Positions 8,329-17,098 are shown, counted from the first letter of the stretch. The stretch: DNA of 64,000 nt from Micromonospora matsumotoense (GCF_900091525.1 NZ_FMCU01000011.1:1-64000), one strand, 5' to 3'. Numbers and translations are program-made. Notes: generated by a model not told the origin, from the sequence alone.

Positions 8329-8384
8329 GAGAATCTCCACGGTGGCGACAGTGAGTCGGGCCCTAGCCTAGCCTGGCAGGTCAG
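7651..8384. repeat. Long direct repeat, copy 2 (about 0.73 kb)
   Basis: Second copy of the segment at 4163-4895, in the same orientation, 3.5 kb apart start to start. Together they bracket the lower-GC island of 4896-7650. The outer edges are GCGGGTGCGTTCCCGG on the left and GCCTGGCAGGTCAG on the right. No short target duplication or terminal inverted repeat is seen at the edges. Confidence 0.93.
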
Positions 8385-8485
8385 CCGTGCGAGGGTCGCC
8401 ACCGGGCCGGCCGAGGCCCTGCCATTCGTCGCCACCGTACCGACCGGCAACGGCTCTTTCAGGGGGATGGTGTTTACTTCCGCCC

Positions 8486-10873
8486 ATGTCGGCAGCCGGC
8501 TGGATGCTCGTGGCGGCCCCCGTCGTCGCGCTCGTGGTGCTCTCCGCTCTGCTGCGGCCCCGGGCCGCCGGGGCGGTCGCCCCGCACCGCCTCGGCGTCG
8601 TCCGGGCCGCCCTGCTGACCGGCGTCTTCGCCGTGCTGACCGTGGAGCTGCTCGGCGTCCTCGACGCGCTCACCCTGCCCGCCTTCGCCCTGGCCTGGCT
8701 GCTCTTCGTCGCCGGGGTGGCGGTGGCCGCCGGCCGGCGACGCGGCCGGGACACCCTCCGGCCCCGGACCGCCGCCGCCGAGACCCGCCAAGCGGTGCTG
8801 GTCGGCGCGACCGTGGGCGGCCCGACAGCGGAAAGCCCGACCGGGAGCGGCCCGACGACGGACGACCCGACCGGGGGCGGCCCGACGACGGACGGCCCGA
8901 CCGGGGGCGGCCCGACGACAGACGGCCCGACCGGGGGCGCGGCCGCCGGCAGCGGGGCGACACCCGGACCGGAACTGCCGGCCACCGCCCGGGACGGCCT
9001 CGCGGCGCTGCTGTCCGGCTGGGCGGCCCGGCTGTCCCACTTCCGGCGTACGGCGACCCGGGGTGAGCGGCTGCTCGCCGGCGGGGTGCTCGCGATGGTG
9101 TCGATCGAGCTGGTGGTGGCGCTGCTGGCCGAGCCGAACAACTTCGACTCGCAGACCTACCACCTGCCGAAGGTGGAGCACTGGGTGGCCCAGGGCAGCC
9201 TGGAGTTCTGGCCCACCGCCATCCACCGGCAGGTGACCATCCCGCCCGGCGCGGAATACCTGCTGTTGCACCTGCGCCTGTTCACCGGCGGGGACGCCCT
9301 GCACCACCTGGTGCAGTGGGCCGCAGGGATCGGTTGCCTGCTGGCGGCCACCCGGATCACCGCCCAGCTCGGCGGGGGCCGGCGGGCCCAACTGCTCACC
9401 GCGTTCCTGCTCGCCACCACGCCGATGGTGGCCCTCCAGGCGACCAGCACCCAGACCGACCTGGTGGCCGCCGCCTGGGCCGCCTGCGCCGCCACCCTGG
9501 TGCTGGACGGCCTGCGCCGCCGGGCCGGCCTGGGCGATGCGCTGGCGCTCGGCGCGGCCACCGGCCTGACCGCGCTGACCAAGACCAGCGGGCTGATCGC
9601 CGTCGGGCCGCTGCTGCTGCTCTGGGGCCTGGCCCAACTCCGGCTCGCCACCCGCCCCACCGGGGTCGGCACCGGCGACTCCACCGGGCTCGCTCCCGGC
9701 GACTCCACCGGGGTCGGCGCCGACCGGGTCGGGCGGGCGGTCGGCGGTGTCGGGTCGGGCCCGGCGACCGGGACGGCCGACCGGCCGGCACCTACCGGGG
9801 TCCGGCAGGTGGCCCGGACGGTGGGCGGTTCGCTGCTGGTGCTGCTGGTCGCGGCGACGGTGGTGGGGCCGTTCCTGGCCCGGGAGACCGCCGAGTTCGG
9901 CCACCCGTTGGGGCCGCCCCGGCTGCGGGAGTCCATCCCGATGGAACGACACGATCCGGTCGCCGTGCTGGTCAACGCGCTGCGGATCGGGCACACCGCC
10001 TTCGACACCCCGCTCTCCCCGCTGCGCGCGGGCACCGCCGAGGCGATCATGGCCGGCTCCCGGGCGGTCGGTGTGGACCCACAGGACCGGACCATCACCT
10101 TCGGCCGGGAGGTCTTCCCGGTGCCGGCCTGGTATCCCGACGAGGACCGGGTGGCCTTCCCGCTGGCCGGGTCGCTGGCGCTGCTCGGGGCGGTCTTCGC
10201 GCTGGTCCGACCCCGCCGGGTCAGCCCCGGTCGACCGGGGGCGCTGCGGGCGTACGCGGCCGTGGTGGTGCTCGCGGTGGTCCTGCACACCGCGATGATC
10301 AAGTGGCAGCCGTGGGGGAACCGGCTGCTGCTCTACGCGCTGGTGCTGGCCGTACCGCTGGCCGGGCTCTGGGTGGACGCGGTGCTGCGGCGGCGGGCCG
10401 GGGCGGGCCGGCGGTCGGTGGCCGCCGGGCTGGTGGTGACCATGCTGGCCACCTCCGCGCTGGCCGGCGTCCTGGCCTTGTCGTACGGCTTCCCGCGCCG
10501 GCTGGTCGGTGCCGGCTCGGTCTTCACCACCACCGAGTGGGACACCCGGTTCCTGCGCCGGCCGCAGTGGGCCGACGAGTTCCGCTGGGCCGCCTCGGCG
10601 GTCCGGGCGAGCGACGCCCGACGGATCGGCCTGGTGCAGCAGAACGACAACTGGGAGTACCCCTGGTGGTTGCTGCTGCGCGACGACGACGGCCGGTCGC
10701 CCGAGCTGGTGGCGTTGCAGTCGGTGCTGCCGGACCGGCCGCCGGCCGACCCCACCTCGGTCGACGCGATCGTCTGCACCGGCCCTCGGACGGAGTGCGC
10801 CCGGCTGGTCCCGGCGGGCTGGACGATCGAGTACCGCGACCACGTCGGCTACGCGCTGCCCCCGACCCGCTGA
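8486..10873 (+). CDS. Large membrane glycosyltransferase (GT39/ArnT-like GT-C)
   Basis: 795 residues with ten or more hydrophobic segments. The ATG of MSAAGWMLVAAP is preferred because the upstream in-frame extension overlaps the GT2 promoter region. Residues about 113-152 are a PTTDGPTGGG-type tandem repeat encoded by a 30-base minisatellite, probably a flexible linker after the first membrane segments. The segment FDSQTYHLPKVEHW looks like the acceptor/donor-binding first loop of GT-C enzymes, and GLTALTKTSGL is also characteristic of this group. A second low-complexity insert of Gly, Asp, Ser and Thr lies near residues 391-430. Likely role: transfer of a polyprenyl-linked sugar, perhaps supplied by the divergent GT2, to an extracytoplasmic acceptor. 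The acceptor is unknown. Confidence 0.78.
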   Translation: MSAAGWMLVAAPVVALVVLSALLRPRAAGAVAPHRLGVVRAALLTGVFAVLTVELLGVLDALTLPAFALAWLLFVAGVAVAAGRRRGRDTLRPRTAAAETRQAVLVGATVGGPTAESPTGSGPTTDDPTGGGPTTDGPTGGGPTTDGPTGGAAAGSGATPGPELPATARDGLAALLSGWAARLSHFRRTATRGERLLAGGVLAMVSIELVVALLAEPNNFDSQTYHLPKVEHWVAQGSLEFWPTAIHRQVTIPPGAEYLLLHLRLFTGGDALHHLVQWAAGIGCLLAATRITAQLGGGRRAQLLTAFLLATTPMVALQATSTQTDLVAAAWAACAATLVLDGLRRRAGLGDALALGAATGLTALTKTSGLIAVGPLLLLWGLAQLRLATRPTGVGTGDSTGLAPGDSTGVGADRVGRAVGGVGSGPATGTADRPAPTGVRQVARTVGGSLLVLLVAATVVGPFLARETAEFGHPLGPPRLRESIPMERHDPVAVLVNALRIGHTAFDTPLSPLRAGTAEAIMAGSRAVGVDPQDRTITFGREVFPVPAWYPDEDRVAFPLAGSLALLGAVFALVRPRRVSPGRPGALRAYAAVVVLAVVLHTAMIKWQPWGNRLLLYALVLAVPLAGLWVDAVLRRRAGAGRRSVAAGLVVTMLATSALAGVLALSYGFPRRLVGAGSVFTTTEWDTRFLRRPQWADEFRWAASAVRASDARRIGLVQQNDNWEYPWWLLLRDDDGRSPELVALQSVLPDRPPADPTSVDAIVCTGPRTECARLVPAGWTIEYRDHVGYALPPTR
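8821..8940. repeat. 30-base minisatellite, four in-frame copies
   Basis: Four consecutive 30-base units start at 8821, 8851, 8881 and 8911. Units 2-4 differ at only a few positions. The period is a multiple of three, so copy-number changes would only lengthen or shorten a PTTDGPTGGG linker in the GT-C protein. Confidence 0.9.
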
Positions 10874-10992
10874 GCGCCGACCCCGACCGCCGGCAGCGCC
10901 GGCCGACTGACCGCAGCGCCGGCCGACTGACGGGCGCCGGGCGCCCGGCGTCGGGACAGGCGTCCGACCGGGCGTCGGGGCAGGCGTCGGGC

Positions 10993-11028
10993 GTCGGGGC
11001 CGGCGCGGTGGTCCACGCCGGCCCCGAC
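10993..11028. terminator. Bidirectional hairpin terminator
   Basis: GTCGGGGCCGGCG (10993-11005) pairs perfectly with CGCCGGCCCCGAC (11016-11028) around a 10-base loop. It lies between the convergent ends of the GT-C gene (10873) and the lipoprotein gene (11042). No T-tract follows, as is common in high-GC actinomycetes. Confidence 0.65.
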
Positions 11029-11041
11029 CGTCCCCTACGGG

Positions 11042-11650
11042 TCACTTCTGCTTGACCGGCACCACGATCAGCCGGGCGACGCTGGCGTCACCGTCGCGGG
11101 CCCCGGCCACGTTGACCCTGGTGCCCACCTTGATGTCGCTGGCCTTGACGGTGGTGCGCCGCTCGACCACCCGGAGCTGGTCGCCGAGCTTCCAGGTCAG
11201 GGTGAAGCCGTCGGTGGACTTCACGGTCACCGAGTCGCCGTCGACCGCGGTCACCTCGCCGCGCTGCACGACGACGGTCTTCGTGCCGCCGTCCTTCGTC
11301 TGCACCACCGCCTCACCGTGCAGGCCGTTGCGGCCCAGCAGCACCCGGGCCTGCCGGCGTTGCCGCAGCTCCTGCGCCCGCTCGGCACGCTTGCCCTTCG
11401 CCCCGGCCGACGGGGACGGGGAGGTCGACTCCCCGGCGGCCGGGGCGGGCGCGGCGAGCAGATCCAACTCGGTCGGGTCGAGGCCCAGCGCGGCCAACGC
11501 CTGCCCCTCGACGCCCAGCGCGGCGGCCACGTCGACGGCCGCGGCCTTCGTGCCGTCCTGCGCCACCTGTGCCGGCCCGCAGCCGGCGACGCCCAGCGTG
11601 AGCGCCGCGAGCAGCGACGTGGCGGTGACGGCGATTCCCCGATGTGCCAT
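11042..11650 (-). CDS. Putative lipoprotein with DUF5666-like C-terminal domain
   Basis: 202 residues. The N-terminal signal LLAALTLGVAGC ends in a lipobox (VAGC), so the mature protein is probably anchored to the outer face of the membrane. A Ser/Pro linker (about 85-100) is followed by a basic stretch and a beta-rich domain (VVVQRGEVTAVDGDSVTVKS, then LRVVERRTTVKASDIKVGTRV) that resembles DUF5666 repeats. A GGGAGA Shine-Dalgarno precedes the ATG at 11650. It follows the histidine kinase by 56 bases on the same strand, so it is probably co-transcribed and may be its sensory partner or target. The function of the family is not established. Confidence 0.75.
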   Translation of the reverse strand: MAHRGIAVTATSLLAALTLGVAGCGPAQVAQDGTKAAAVDVAAALGVEGQALAALGLDPTELDLLAAPAPAAGESTSPSPSAGAKGKRAERAQELRQRRQARVLLGRNGLHGEAVVQTKDGGTKTVVVQRGEVTAVDGDSVTVKSTDGFTLTWKLGDQLRVVERRTTVKASDIKVGTRVNVAGARDGDASVARLIVVPVKQK

Positions 11651-11706
11651 GACTCTCCCTCTGGTCCGTGGTGCCGCCAGCGTCGCGGAGTCCGATGGGC
11701 GCGGGG

Positions 11707-13293
11707 TCAGGCCGATGTTCGGGTCGGGTAAGGATGGGCGGGCAGCCGGACGGTGAACGCCGCGCCGCCCTCGGCCGCGTGGCCGGCGACGATCTCCCCG
11801 CCGAGCCGGCGGACCAGACCGGCGGCCAGCGCCAGCCCCAACCCGCTGCCCACCTTCCGGACCCCCCGGTAGCGCTGGTGCAGCGCGCCCCGTTCGAAGG
11901 CCACCGCCAGGTCGTCGTCGGTGAAGCCGGGTCCGCCGTCGCGGACCTCGACCAGCCCACCGGCGGCCGGGCCGGCACCGGCCGGCCGGACCGCGAGCAC
12001 CACCGACGCCCCCGGCGGTACGACCCGCAGCGCGTTCTCCAGCAGCCCGTCCACCACCTGCCGGATCCGCCCCGGATCGGTGTACGCCGGCACCGCCGTG
12101 CCCGGGACCTCCAGCCGGAACGGCACCCCGACGGCCGCGCACCGCTCCGACCAGGTCCGTTCGGCGTCGACGGCCAGCCGGGTGAGGTCCACCGGCACCG
12201 GTTCCAGCGGAAAGTCCACCGCCTCCAGCCGGGCCAGCGCCAACAGGTCGGCGACCAGCCGGTCCAGGTGCTGCGCCTCGGTGAGCATCGTCCGGCCGGT
12301 GGCGGCGGCCTCGTCCGCGCCGATCACCCCGTCGGCGAGCGCCTCGGCCCACCCCCGGATCGCGGTCAACGGGGTCCGCAGTTCGTGCGAGACGGAGAGC
12401 AGGAACTCCCGCTGCCGCCCCTCGCTGGTGGCCAGCGCGGCGGCCAACCCGTTCAACGCGTACGCCAGGTCGGCGACCTCGTCGGGGGGTTCGACGGGCA
12501 CCCGGACGGCCCGGTCACCGGCGCGCAGCCGGGCGGCGGCGGTGGCGGCGTGCCGGATCGGCCGGGCCAGCCGACGGGCGAGCAGCAGCCCGGCCGCCGC
12601 CCCGGCGGTGAGCCCGGCCAGCAGCGGCAGCCAGAGGGCACGCAGCACCTGCCGCCACGGCCCCTGCGGGGTGGCCCGGGTCAGCACCACCCCCTCCCCG
12701 CCGGGTAGCGCCCGCCCCTCGACGAGGGTCCGTTGGCCGTTGACGAACCGTCGACCGGAGACGTCCCGGCCGGCGGAGATCCGGTTCACCACCTGCCGGG
12801 GCAGGCCGGGGCGGTCGGCCAGTCCGCCCTGGACGACGTACACCTCGATCTGTTGTTCCCGGAGTTGGCGGATCAGCCGGTCACCGGCCGCGTCGCGCTG
12901 CCGGCTGGGGCGTACCCGCAGGACGTCGGCGGCGAGACGGGCCTGGGCGGCCAGCGCGGCCTGGTCACGGCGCTCCACCCCGCGTACCGCCAGGGGGACC
13001 GCGACCAGCGCGGTGACCAGCACCGACACCAGCGCCACCGCGCAGGTCACCAGGACCGCGCGGGCGGTCAGCGTGTGGGTGAACCGGCGTCGCGGCCGAC
13101 GGCGTCGCGGCCGGACGGCGGCCGGCGGCGGTGCGGCCGGCGACTGGCGGGCCGGCGGCGGTGCGTTCCGGGGTGGAGCGGCCCGGGGTGGAGCGGCCTG
13201 CGGCGGGGTGGTCGGCAGTGGAGCGGTCGGCGGCGGCGGGGTGGTGCCGGCCGGGGGCGGGGTGGTCGGCGGCCGGGTGGCGGGCTCAGCCAT
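11707..13293 (-). CDS. Sensor histidine kinase (OmpR-partner type)
   Basis: 528 residues. A proline-rich cytoplasmic N-terminus (1-70) ends in a basic patch, then TM1 (about 76-98), an extracytoplasmic sensor of about 110 residues, TM2 (about 210-235) and a HAMP linker. The HisKA H-box is SVSHELRTPLTAIRGW. The HATPase domain carries GGPGFTDDDLAVAFERG and GSGLGLALAAGLV. It autophosphorylates on the H-box His and passes phosphate to the response regulator encoded just upstream. Its ATG overlaps the end of that gene by 8 bases (ATGGCTGA), giving tight coupling. The Pro-rich N-tail is unusually long for this class. Confidence 0.93.
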   Translation of the reverse strand: MAEPATRPPTTPPPAGTTPPPPTAPLPTTPPQAAPPRAAPPRNAPPPARQSPAAPPPAAVRPRRRRPRRRFTHTLTARAVLVTCAVALVSVLVTALVAVPLAVRGVERRDQAALAAQARLAADVLRVRPSRQRDAAGDRLIRQLREQQIEVYVVQGGLADRPGLPRQVVNRISAGRDVSGRRFVNGQRTLVEGRALPGGEGVVLTRATPQGPWRQVLRALWLPLLAGLTAGAAAGLLLARRLARPIRHAATAAARLRAGDRAVRVPVEPPDEVADLAYALNGLAAALATSEGRQREFLLSVSHELRTPLTAIRGWAEALADGVIGADEAAATGRTMLTEAQHLDRLVADLLALARLEAVDFPLEPVPVDLTRLAVDAERTWSERCAAVGVPFRLEVPGTAVPAYTDPGRIRQVVDGLLENALRVVPPGASVVLAVRPAGAGPAAGGLVEVRDGGPGFTDDDLAVAFERGALHQRYRGVRKVGSGLGLALAAGLVRRLGGEIVAGHAAEGGAAFTVRLPAHPYPTRTSA

Positions 13294-13981
13294 TGGCGGC
13301 GTACCCGACGCCCCGGTGGGTACGGATCACGCTGGCCGGGCCGAGCTTGGCCCGGACCTGGGCGACGTGCACGTCGACGGTACGGGTGCCGGCGTGTGCC
13401 GCGTAGCCCCAGACGCCGGCCAGCAGTTCCTCCCGGGTGAAGACCCGGCCGGGGCGGGCCATCAGGTGGGCGAGCAGGTCGAATTCGGTGGAGGTGAGCT
13501 GGACGGGGGCACCGGCCGCGAGCACCGTGCGACGGGCCGGGTCGAGGGTGACCGGGCCGACCGTGCGGGGCCGGTCCGGTCCGTCCGGGGCACCGACGGT
13601 GCGCCGCAGCACCGCCCGGACCCGGGCCACCAGCTCCCGGGGGCTGAACGGTTTGGTGACGTAGTCGTCCGCGCCCAGTTCCAGGCCGACGATCCGGTCG
13701 ACCTCGTCGTCGCGGGCGGTGAGGAAGATGACCGGGGTCCAGTCGCCGGCCTCGCGCAGCCGGCGGCAGATCTCGGTGCCGGCCAGGCCCGGCAGGGTGA
13801 TGTCGAGGACGCAGGCCACCGGGCGCAGCCGCCGGGCGGCGGCCAACCCGGCCGTGCCGTCCCGTTCCAGGTGTACGCCGAACCCGTCCCGGCCCAGATA
13901 GAGCCGGACCAGGTCGGCGATGGACGGCTCGTCCTCCACCACGAGGACGAGCCCGCGTTGCCCGGTGGCGTCGACGGTCAC
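13286..13981 (-). CDS. OmpR/PhoB-family response regulator
   Basis: 231 residues. The receiver domain has the acidic pocket VVEDEPSIADL, the phospho-acceptor Asp in CVLDITLPG and the Lys in VTKPFSPREL. The C-terminal winged helix includes LTSTEFDLLAHLMARPGRVFTREELL and RTVDVHVAQVRAKL. The GTG at 13981 is chosen: it begins the conserved N-terminus, the upstream in-frame sequence lacks any match, and a CATCAT hexamer ends 6 bases upstream. First gene of the regulator-kinase-lipoprotein operon. Confidence 0.93.
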   Translation of the reverse strand: MTVDATGQRGLVLVVEDEPSIADLVRLYLGRDGFGVHLERDGTAGLAAARRLRPVACVLDITLPGLAGTEICRRLREAGDWTPVIFLTARDDEVDRIVGLELGADDYVTKPFSPRELVARVRAVLRRTVGAPDGPDRPRTVGPVTLDPARRTVLAAGAPVQLTSTEFDLLAHLMARPGRVFTREELLAGVWGYAAHAGTRTVDVHVAQVRAKLGPASVIRTHRGVGYAANG

Positions 13982-14049
13982 CGGCCCATGATGACCGACC
14001 CGGGGCCGACCGGGACGTACGGCGGTGTTCGAGTCAGGTAAGGATGCGA

Positions 14050-14562
14050 TCAGCGGGCCGGCAACGGGCGCAGCAACGGGGCCGGCGCGGTGGCCGGGGC
14101 GTCGCCGATGGTGGCGACGACCCGCTCCTCGGGCTTGCGCAACCGGGTCCGGAACGCGTGGTGCAGCAGCGTGTCGAGCTGCCACACCTGCTTCGGATGC
14201 GGGGTACGGATGACGAACCGCTCCCGCACCCCGTCGATCGCGGTGGCGGCCAACTCGACGGCCTGCGCCCGGGGGTCCGGGCTCCAGGTGACGTTGCTCA
14301 GCTCCCGCAGCTCGGTGTTCAGGTGCAGGCGCAGCCGGTGCAGCACCCGGGTCTGCTGGGTGACCACCAGCCGGCGGTGGGTGAGCAGGAGGAGGTATTC
14401 ACCGCCGACCGGCCGGTCGGGGCGGACGCACCGGGCGACCAGGATGGTGGCGTCACCGGAGCCGACGCACTGCCGGAAGACGGGCATGTGCCGACTCACC
14501 GTCTGGACCGCCAACCCGGTCTCGGCGGCGGCCGGGAGGAAGGTGCGCGAGAAGACGTCCAT
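14050..14562 (-). CDS. Conserved hypothetical protein (PH-like beta fold possible)
   Basis: 170 residues, no signal peptide or membrane segment. Alternating hydrophobic strands (EYLLLLTHRRLVVTQQTRVL, then AVELAATAIDGVRERFVI) suggest a beta-sandwich such as a bacterial PH-like domain. I do not recognise the family. The start at 14562 (MDVFSRTF) is preferred over 14583. It is on the same strand as the two-component operon downstream but separated from it by about 70 bases. Confidence 0.6.
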   Translation of the reverse strand: MDVFSRTFLPAAAETGLAVQTVSRHMPVFRQCVGSGDATILVARCVRPDRPVGGEYLLLLTHRRLVVTQQTRVLHRLRLHLNTELRELSNVTWSPDPRAQAVELAATAIDGVRERFVIRTPHPKQVWQLDTLLHHAFRTRLRKPEERVVATIGDAPATAPAPLLRPLPAR

Positions 14563-14702
14563 ACCTGGCCAACGAGCCGCCACCAGGGGTGATGTGGGTC
14601 ACTGTCGACTATTGGACCTTCCACTCCCCCGTGTCGCACCGCCGGTGCGTCTTTCACCCGACCAGGTCAGTGGGGTGGGGGACGGTCCGCTGCCGGCACG
14701 GG

Positions 14703-15626
14703 TCAGCGCAGCGCTGCGGCGGCGGACCGGGCCACCAGCCGGGACAGCCCGGTGCCCCACTTCGGTGGCGCCTGCGGTGCGGGCCGCGACCGCGACCGCG
14801 CCGGCTGCACCAGGTCGAGATAGTTGCTGTCGATGTTCATCCGGACCCCGCCCCAGGTCTCGTGGTGGTCGCCCTGGTACTGCTTCATCCGCCGCCCGGG
14901 AGCCCAGTGCGACGCCGGCAGGGCCGGGTCGGTGACCGTCCGCACGCCGTCCCAGCGGGCGAAGTCGAGCAGGTCGGGGACGCCGTGCCCCGGCCGGTGG
15001 TAGGCGGCCACCTGGTCGCCCAGGCCGGCCGAGGTGACCTTGGTGTAGAGGCCGGCGAGAAAGCCGCGCTCGTGCAGGCGGAGGGTCCACGCGCTGACGA
15101 ACCCGTCGACGGCGGCGGTGCACGCCGCGTCGCCCGACGGGTAGTGCTCCAGGTCGAGGATGAGCGTGCTGCGGCGAGCCAGACCGAGATCGTCGGCCCT
15201 GGTCGCCGCGTCGTCGGCCGCCGCACGCCCCTGGGCCGTGGCCCGGGTCGGGTCGATCCGCCGCTGGTACGTGGAGCAGGGCGCCTGCAACCCGACGTAG
15301 AGCGGGAAGATCCGCCAACCCGCCGCCTGCTGGGTCGCCACCCAACTCCGGGTGAGATTGGGCTGGGCGCATCCCCGGTTCACCCCGCCGAGATAGACGC
15401 CGACGGCCCGGTACGGCGACTTCAGCCAGGCGGTCATCGCCGCGTTCGAGGGGGCGGCGCAGGTGTCGAAGCCCAACCCGGTGAAGGTGCCCGGCTGCGG
15501 CCCGGAGTAGCCGGCGGCGCGGACCGGGCCGGCGGCCACCACCGGCGCCACGGTGGCGAGGAGCACCCAGGCCACGGTGGCGGTGATCAGCCGACGCAGG
15601 GCCGAGGGGGCGGAACTGTCCGGCAC
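14703..15626 (-). CDS. Secreted DUF1906 (Rv2525c-like) glycoside-hydrolase-like protein
   Basis: 307 residues. An N-terminal signal (LRRLITATVAWVLLATVAP...VRAAG) precedes a domain starting GYSGPQPGTFTGLGFDTCAAPS, with YRAVGVYLGG, WRIFPLYVG and ILDLEHYPSG, as in the DUF1906 / glycoside-hydrolase-like TIM-barrel family typified by mycobacterial Rv2525c. The GTG at 15626 has GGGAG four bases upstream; the longer in-frame extension crosses the adjacent intergenic region. The C-terminus ends in a basic linker. Probable role: binding or processing of cell-wall glycan outside the membrane. Catalysis is unproven for the family. Confidence 0.82.
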   Translation of the reverse strand: MPDSSAPSALRRLITATVAWVLLATVAPVVAAGPVRAAGYSGPQPGTFTGLGFDTCAAPSNAAMTAWLKSPYRAVGVYLGGVNRGCAQPNLTRSWVATQQAAGWRIFPLYVGLQAPCSTYQRRIDPTRATAQGRAAADDAATRADDLGLARRSTLILDLEHYPSGDAACTAAVDGFVSAWTLRLHERGFLAGLYTKVTSAGLGDQVAAYHRPGHGVPDLLDFARWDGVRTVTDPALPASHWAPGRRMKQYQGDHHETWGGVRMNIDSNYLDLVQPARSRSRPAPQAPPKWGTGLSRLVARSAAAALR

Positions 15627-15953
15627 GGGTCTCCCGTTCTCGTGACGCGACGACGGTGGCGCAGCTCCGATCAGACCGACGCCGTACCCGCACCGGTCGT
15701 CACCGGCCGAGGCACGGAGCAGGCGGTGGCTACGGCGCTGGCGACGTGGTCGCGGATGCCGTGGGGATGGCCTGACGACACTGGTGGTGGGTCGACGTGG
15801 CTGAGGTGACGAGCGGCGGGCTGGGGCACGCCGGCCCGGCGGGACGCGGCGCAGCGTTCCGGGGGATCTTCCCCGGACACCGGTCGCCGTGTCCACCCCG
15901 CCCGGGCCGTCCACCTCCGACGGTGGTCGCTACGGGACGATCACCACGAGCGG
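15627..15953. other. Intergenic stretch, 327 bases
   Basis: I see no gene here. One small hairpin TCCGGGG-gatctt-CCCCGGA (15858-15877) lies about 80 bases beyond the 3' end of the APH-type gene and could help terminate it. Confidence 0.5.
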
Positions 15954-16943
15954 TCAGACGGGCATCGGGGCGAAGAGTTCGCCGAGCCAGCCGGGCACCG
16001 CGTCGGCGTACTCGGTGCGGCTCGGGTCGGTGGTGTCCAGGGCCCGCCGCCAGGACAGCGCCCGGCTCACCGTGGTCACCCGCATGGCCAGCCCGGCGAT
16101 CTCCCGCAGGGTGGCCCGGTCGTGCCGGTCGGTCCACGGCTCCAGATAGGCGTCGCGCAACCGGACCAGCATCGGATCACCCTCGGGCAGCGAGAACGTG
16201 TGTGCCGCCGAGCGCAGGGTCACCAGCAGGGTGCCGAACGGGTGCGCGACGGACGAGTCCCCCCAGTCGAAGAAGCGGTAGCCGTCGGCGGTGACGAACA
16301 CGTTCCCGTCGTGCAGGTCGTCGTGCTGGACACTGGCCGGGATGCCGCTGTCGGCGAGCCGTCGGCAGTCCTCGGCGAAGCGCGGCAGGTGCGCCCGCAA
16401 CCGCTCGTGGGTCGCCGCGTCCAGGCCACCCTCGAGGTCTAAGAGCAGGGCGGCCCGGTCGTCGAGCAGGTCGGCGAGGAGGCCCGGCATGGCCGCCGGC
16501 CGCTGGTCGGGTACCCCGAGCGCGACCAGTTCGTCCGCCGCCGAGGTCGCCTCCCGCTGGAGTTCGGCGTAGGCCACCAGCACGTCGACCCAGCGGGCGG
16601 GATCGGGTTCGGCCAGTTCACGCAGGGTGGGACCGCCGTCGGGCAGCAGGGACCAGCCGCGTCCGGTGTCCACCGCGACCGGGTCGAGCACCCGACCGGG
16701 GGTACGCCGGGCCAACTCGGTGAGGAGCACCGCCTCGTACGCCGTGCCGGTGTTGTTCGCCTTGAACCAGTACGACCCGGCGTCGGTGGGCACCCGCCAG
16801 ACCAGCGACCAGGGGCGAAGCCGGGCCTCGACCGGGCCGGTGACCCGGCGGCCGTGCCGACCGAGTTGCCCGGTGACCCAGTCGAGGGCGGCGGACCGCC
16901 ACTGCGGGTCGGCCCAGCTGGCGGCTACGGAGGTGATCGTCAC
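15954..16943 (-). CDS. Aminoglycoside-phosphotransferase-fold kinase (APH family)
   Basis: 329 residues. Kinase-like fold with WFKANNTGTAYEAVLL near the N-lobe Lys region, the catalytic loop QHDDLHDGNVF (Brenner-type HxDxxxxN) and the metal-binding FFDWGDSSVAHPFG. This resembles small-molecule kinases of the APH superfamily; the substrate is unknown and antibiotic resistance should not be assumed. The GTG at 16943 is chosen because TACCCT ends 7 bases upstream, giving a leaderless-type start; the upstream extension is low-complexity. Confidence 0.85.
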   Translation of the reverse strand: MTITSVAASWADPQWRSAALDWVTGQLGRHGRRVTGPVEARLRPWSLVWRVPTDAGSYWFKANNTGTAYEAVLLTELARRTPGRVLDPVAVDTGRGWSLLPDGGPTLRELAEPDPARWVDVLVAYAELQREATSAADELVALGVPDQRPAAMPGLLADLLDDRAALLLDLEGGLDAATHERLRAHLPRFAEDCRRLADSGIPASVQHDDLHDGNVFVTADGYRFFDWGDSSVAHPFGTLLVTLRSAAHTFSLPEGDPMLVRLRDAYLEPWTDRHDRATLREIAGLAMRVTTVSRALSWRRALDTTDPSRTEYADAVPGWLGELFAPMPV

Positions 16944-16950
16944 GCAGCGC

Positions 16951-16956
16951 AGGGTA
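16951..16956 (-). promoter_or_regulatory. -10 element TACCCT, leaderless start
   Basis: On the minus strand TACCCT is followed by 7 bases and then the GTG at 16943, so transcription is expected to begin at or next to the start codon. Confidence 0.45.
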
Positions 16957-17056
16957 GGCCACCCACCCGCCCCGACGCCCGCCATTTCCCCACCCACCCC
17001 CGACCCCGCCCGCCTCCCGCCCAGCCCGCCCCGTGGGAGGCCCCGCGACAAGGGGA

Positions 17057-17098
17057 GCGATGTTGCGGTATCGAGCCACCCTGATACCGCAACATCGC
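17057..17098. repeat. Dispersed intergenic hairpin, family A, copy 1
   Basis: GCGATGTTGCGGTATC (17057-17072) and GATACCGCAACATCGC (17083-17098) form a perfect 16-bp stem with a 10-base loop, about 100 bases beyond the thiolase stop. Close relatives lie at 43895-43934 and 57817-57856, so it is both a terminator candidate and a member of a repeat family. Confidence 0.8.

Noticed and set aside
8474..10843. Very long open frame on the minus strand opposite the GT-C gene (and similar ones opposite 750-1727 and 58911-60302)
   Set aside because: High third-position GC in the real gene leaves stops rare on the opposite strand. The antisense proteins are His/Gln/Arg/Gly-rich with no domain.
15954..16943. 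Aminoglycoside resistance gene
   Set aside because: The catalytic motifs define only the APH fold. Many chromosomal members phosphorylate metabolites, and nothing nearby points to resistance.
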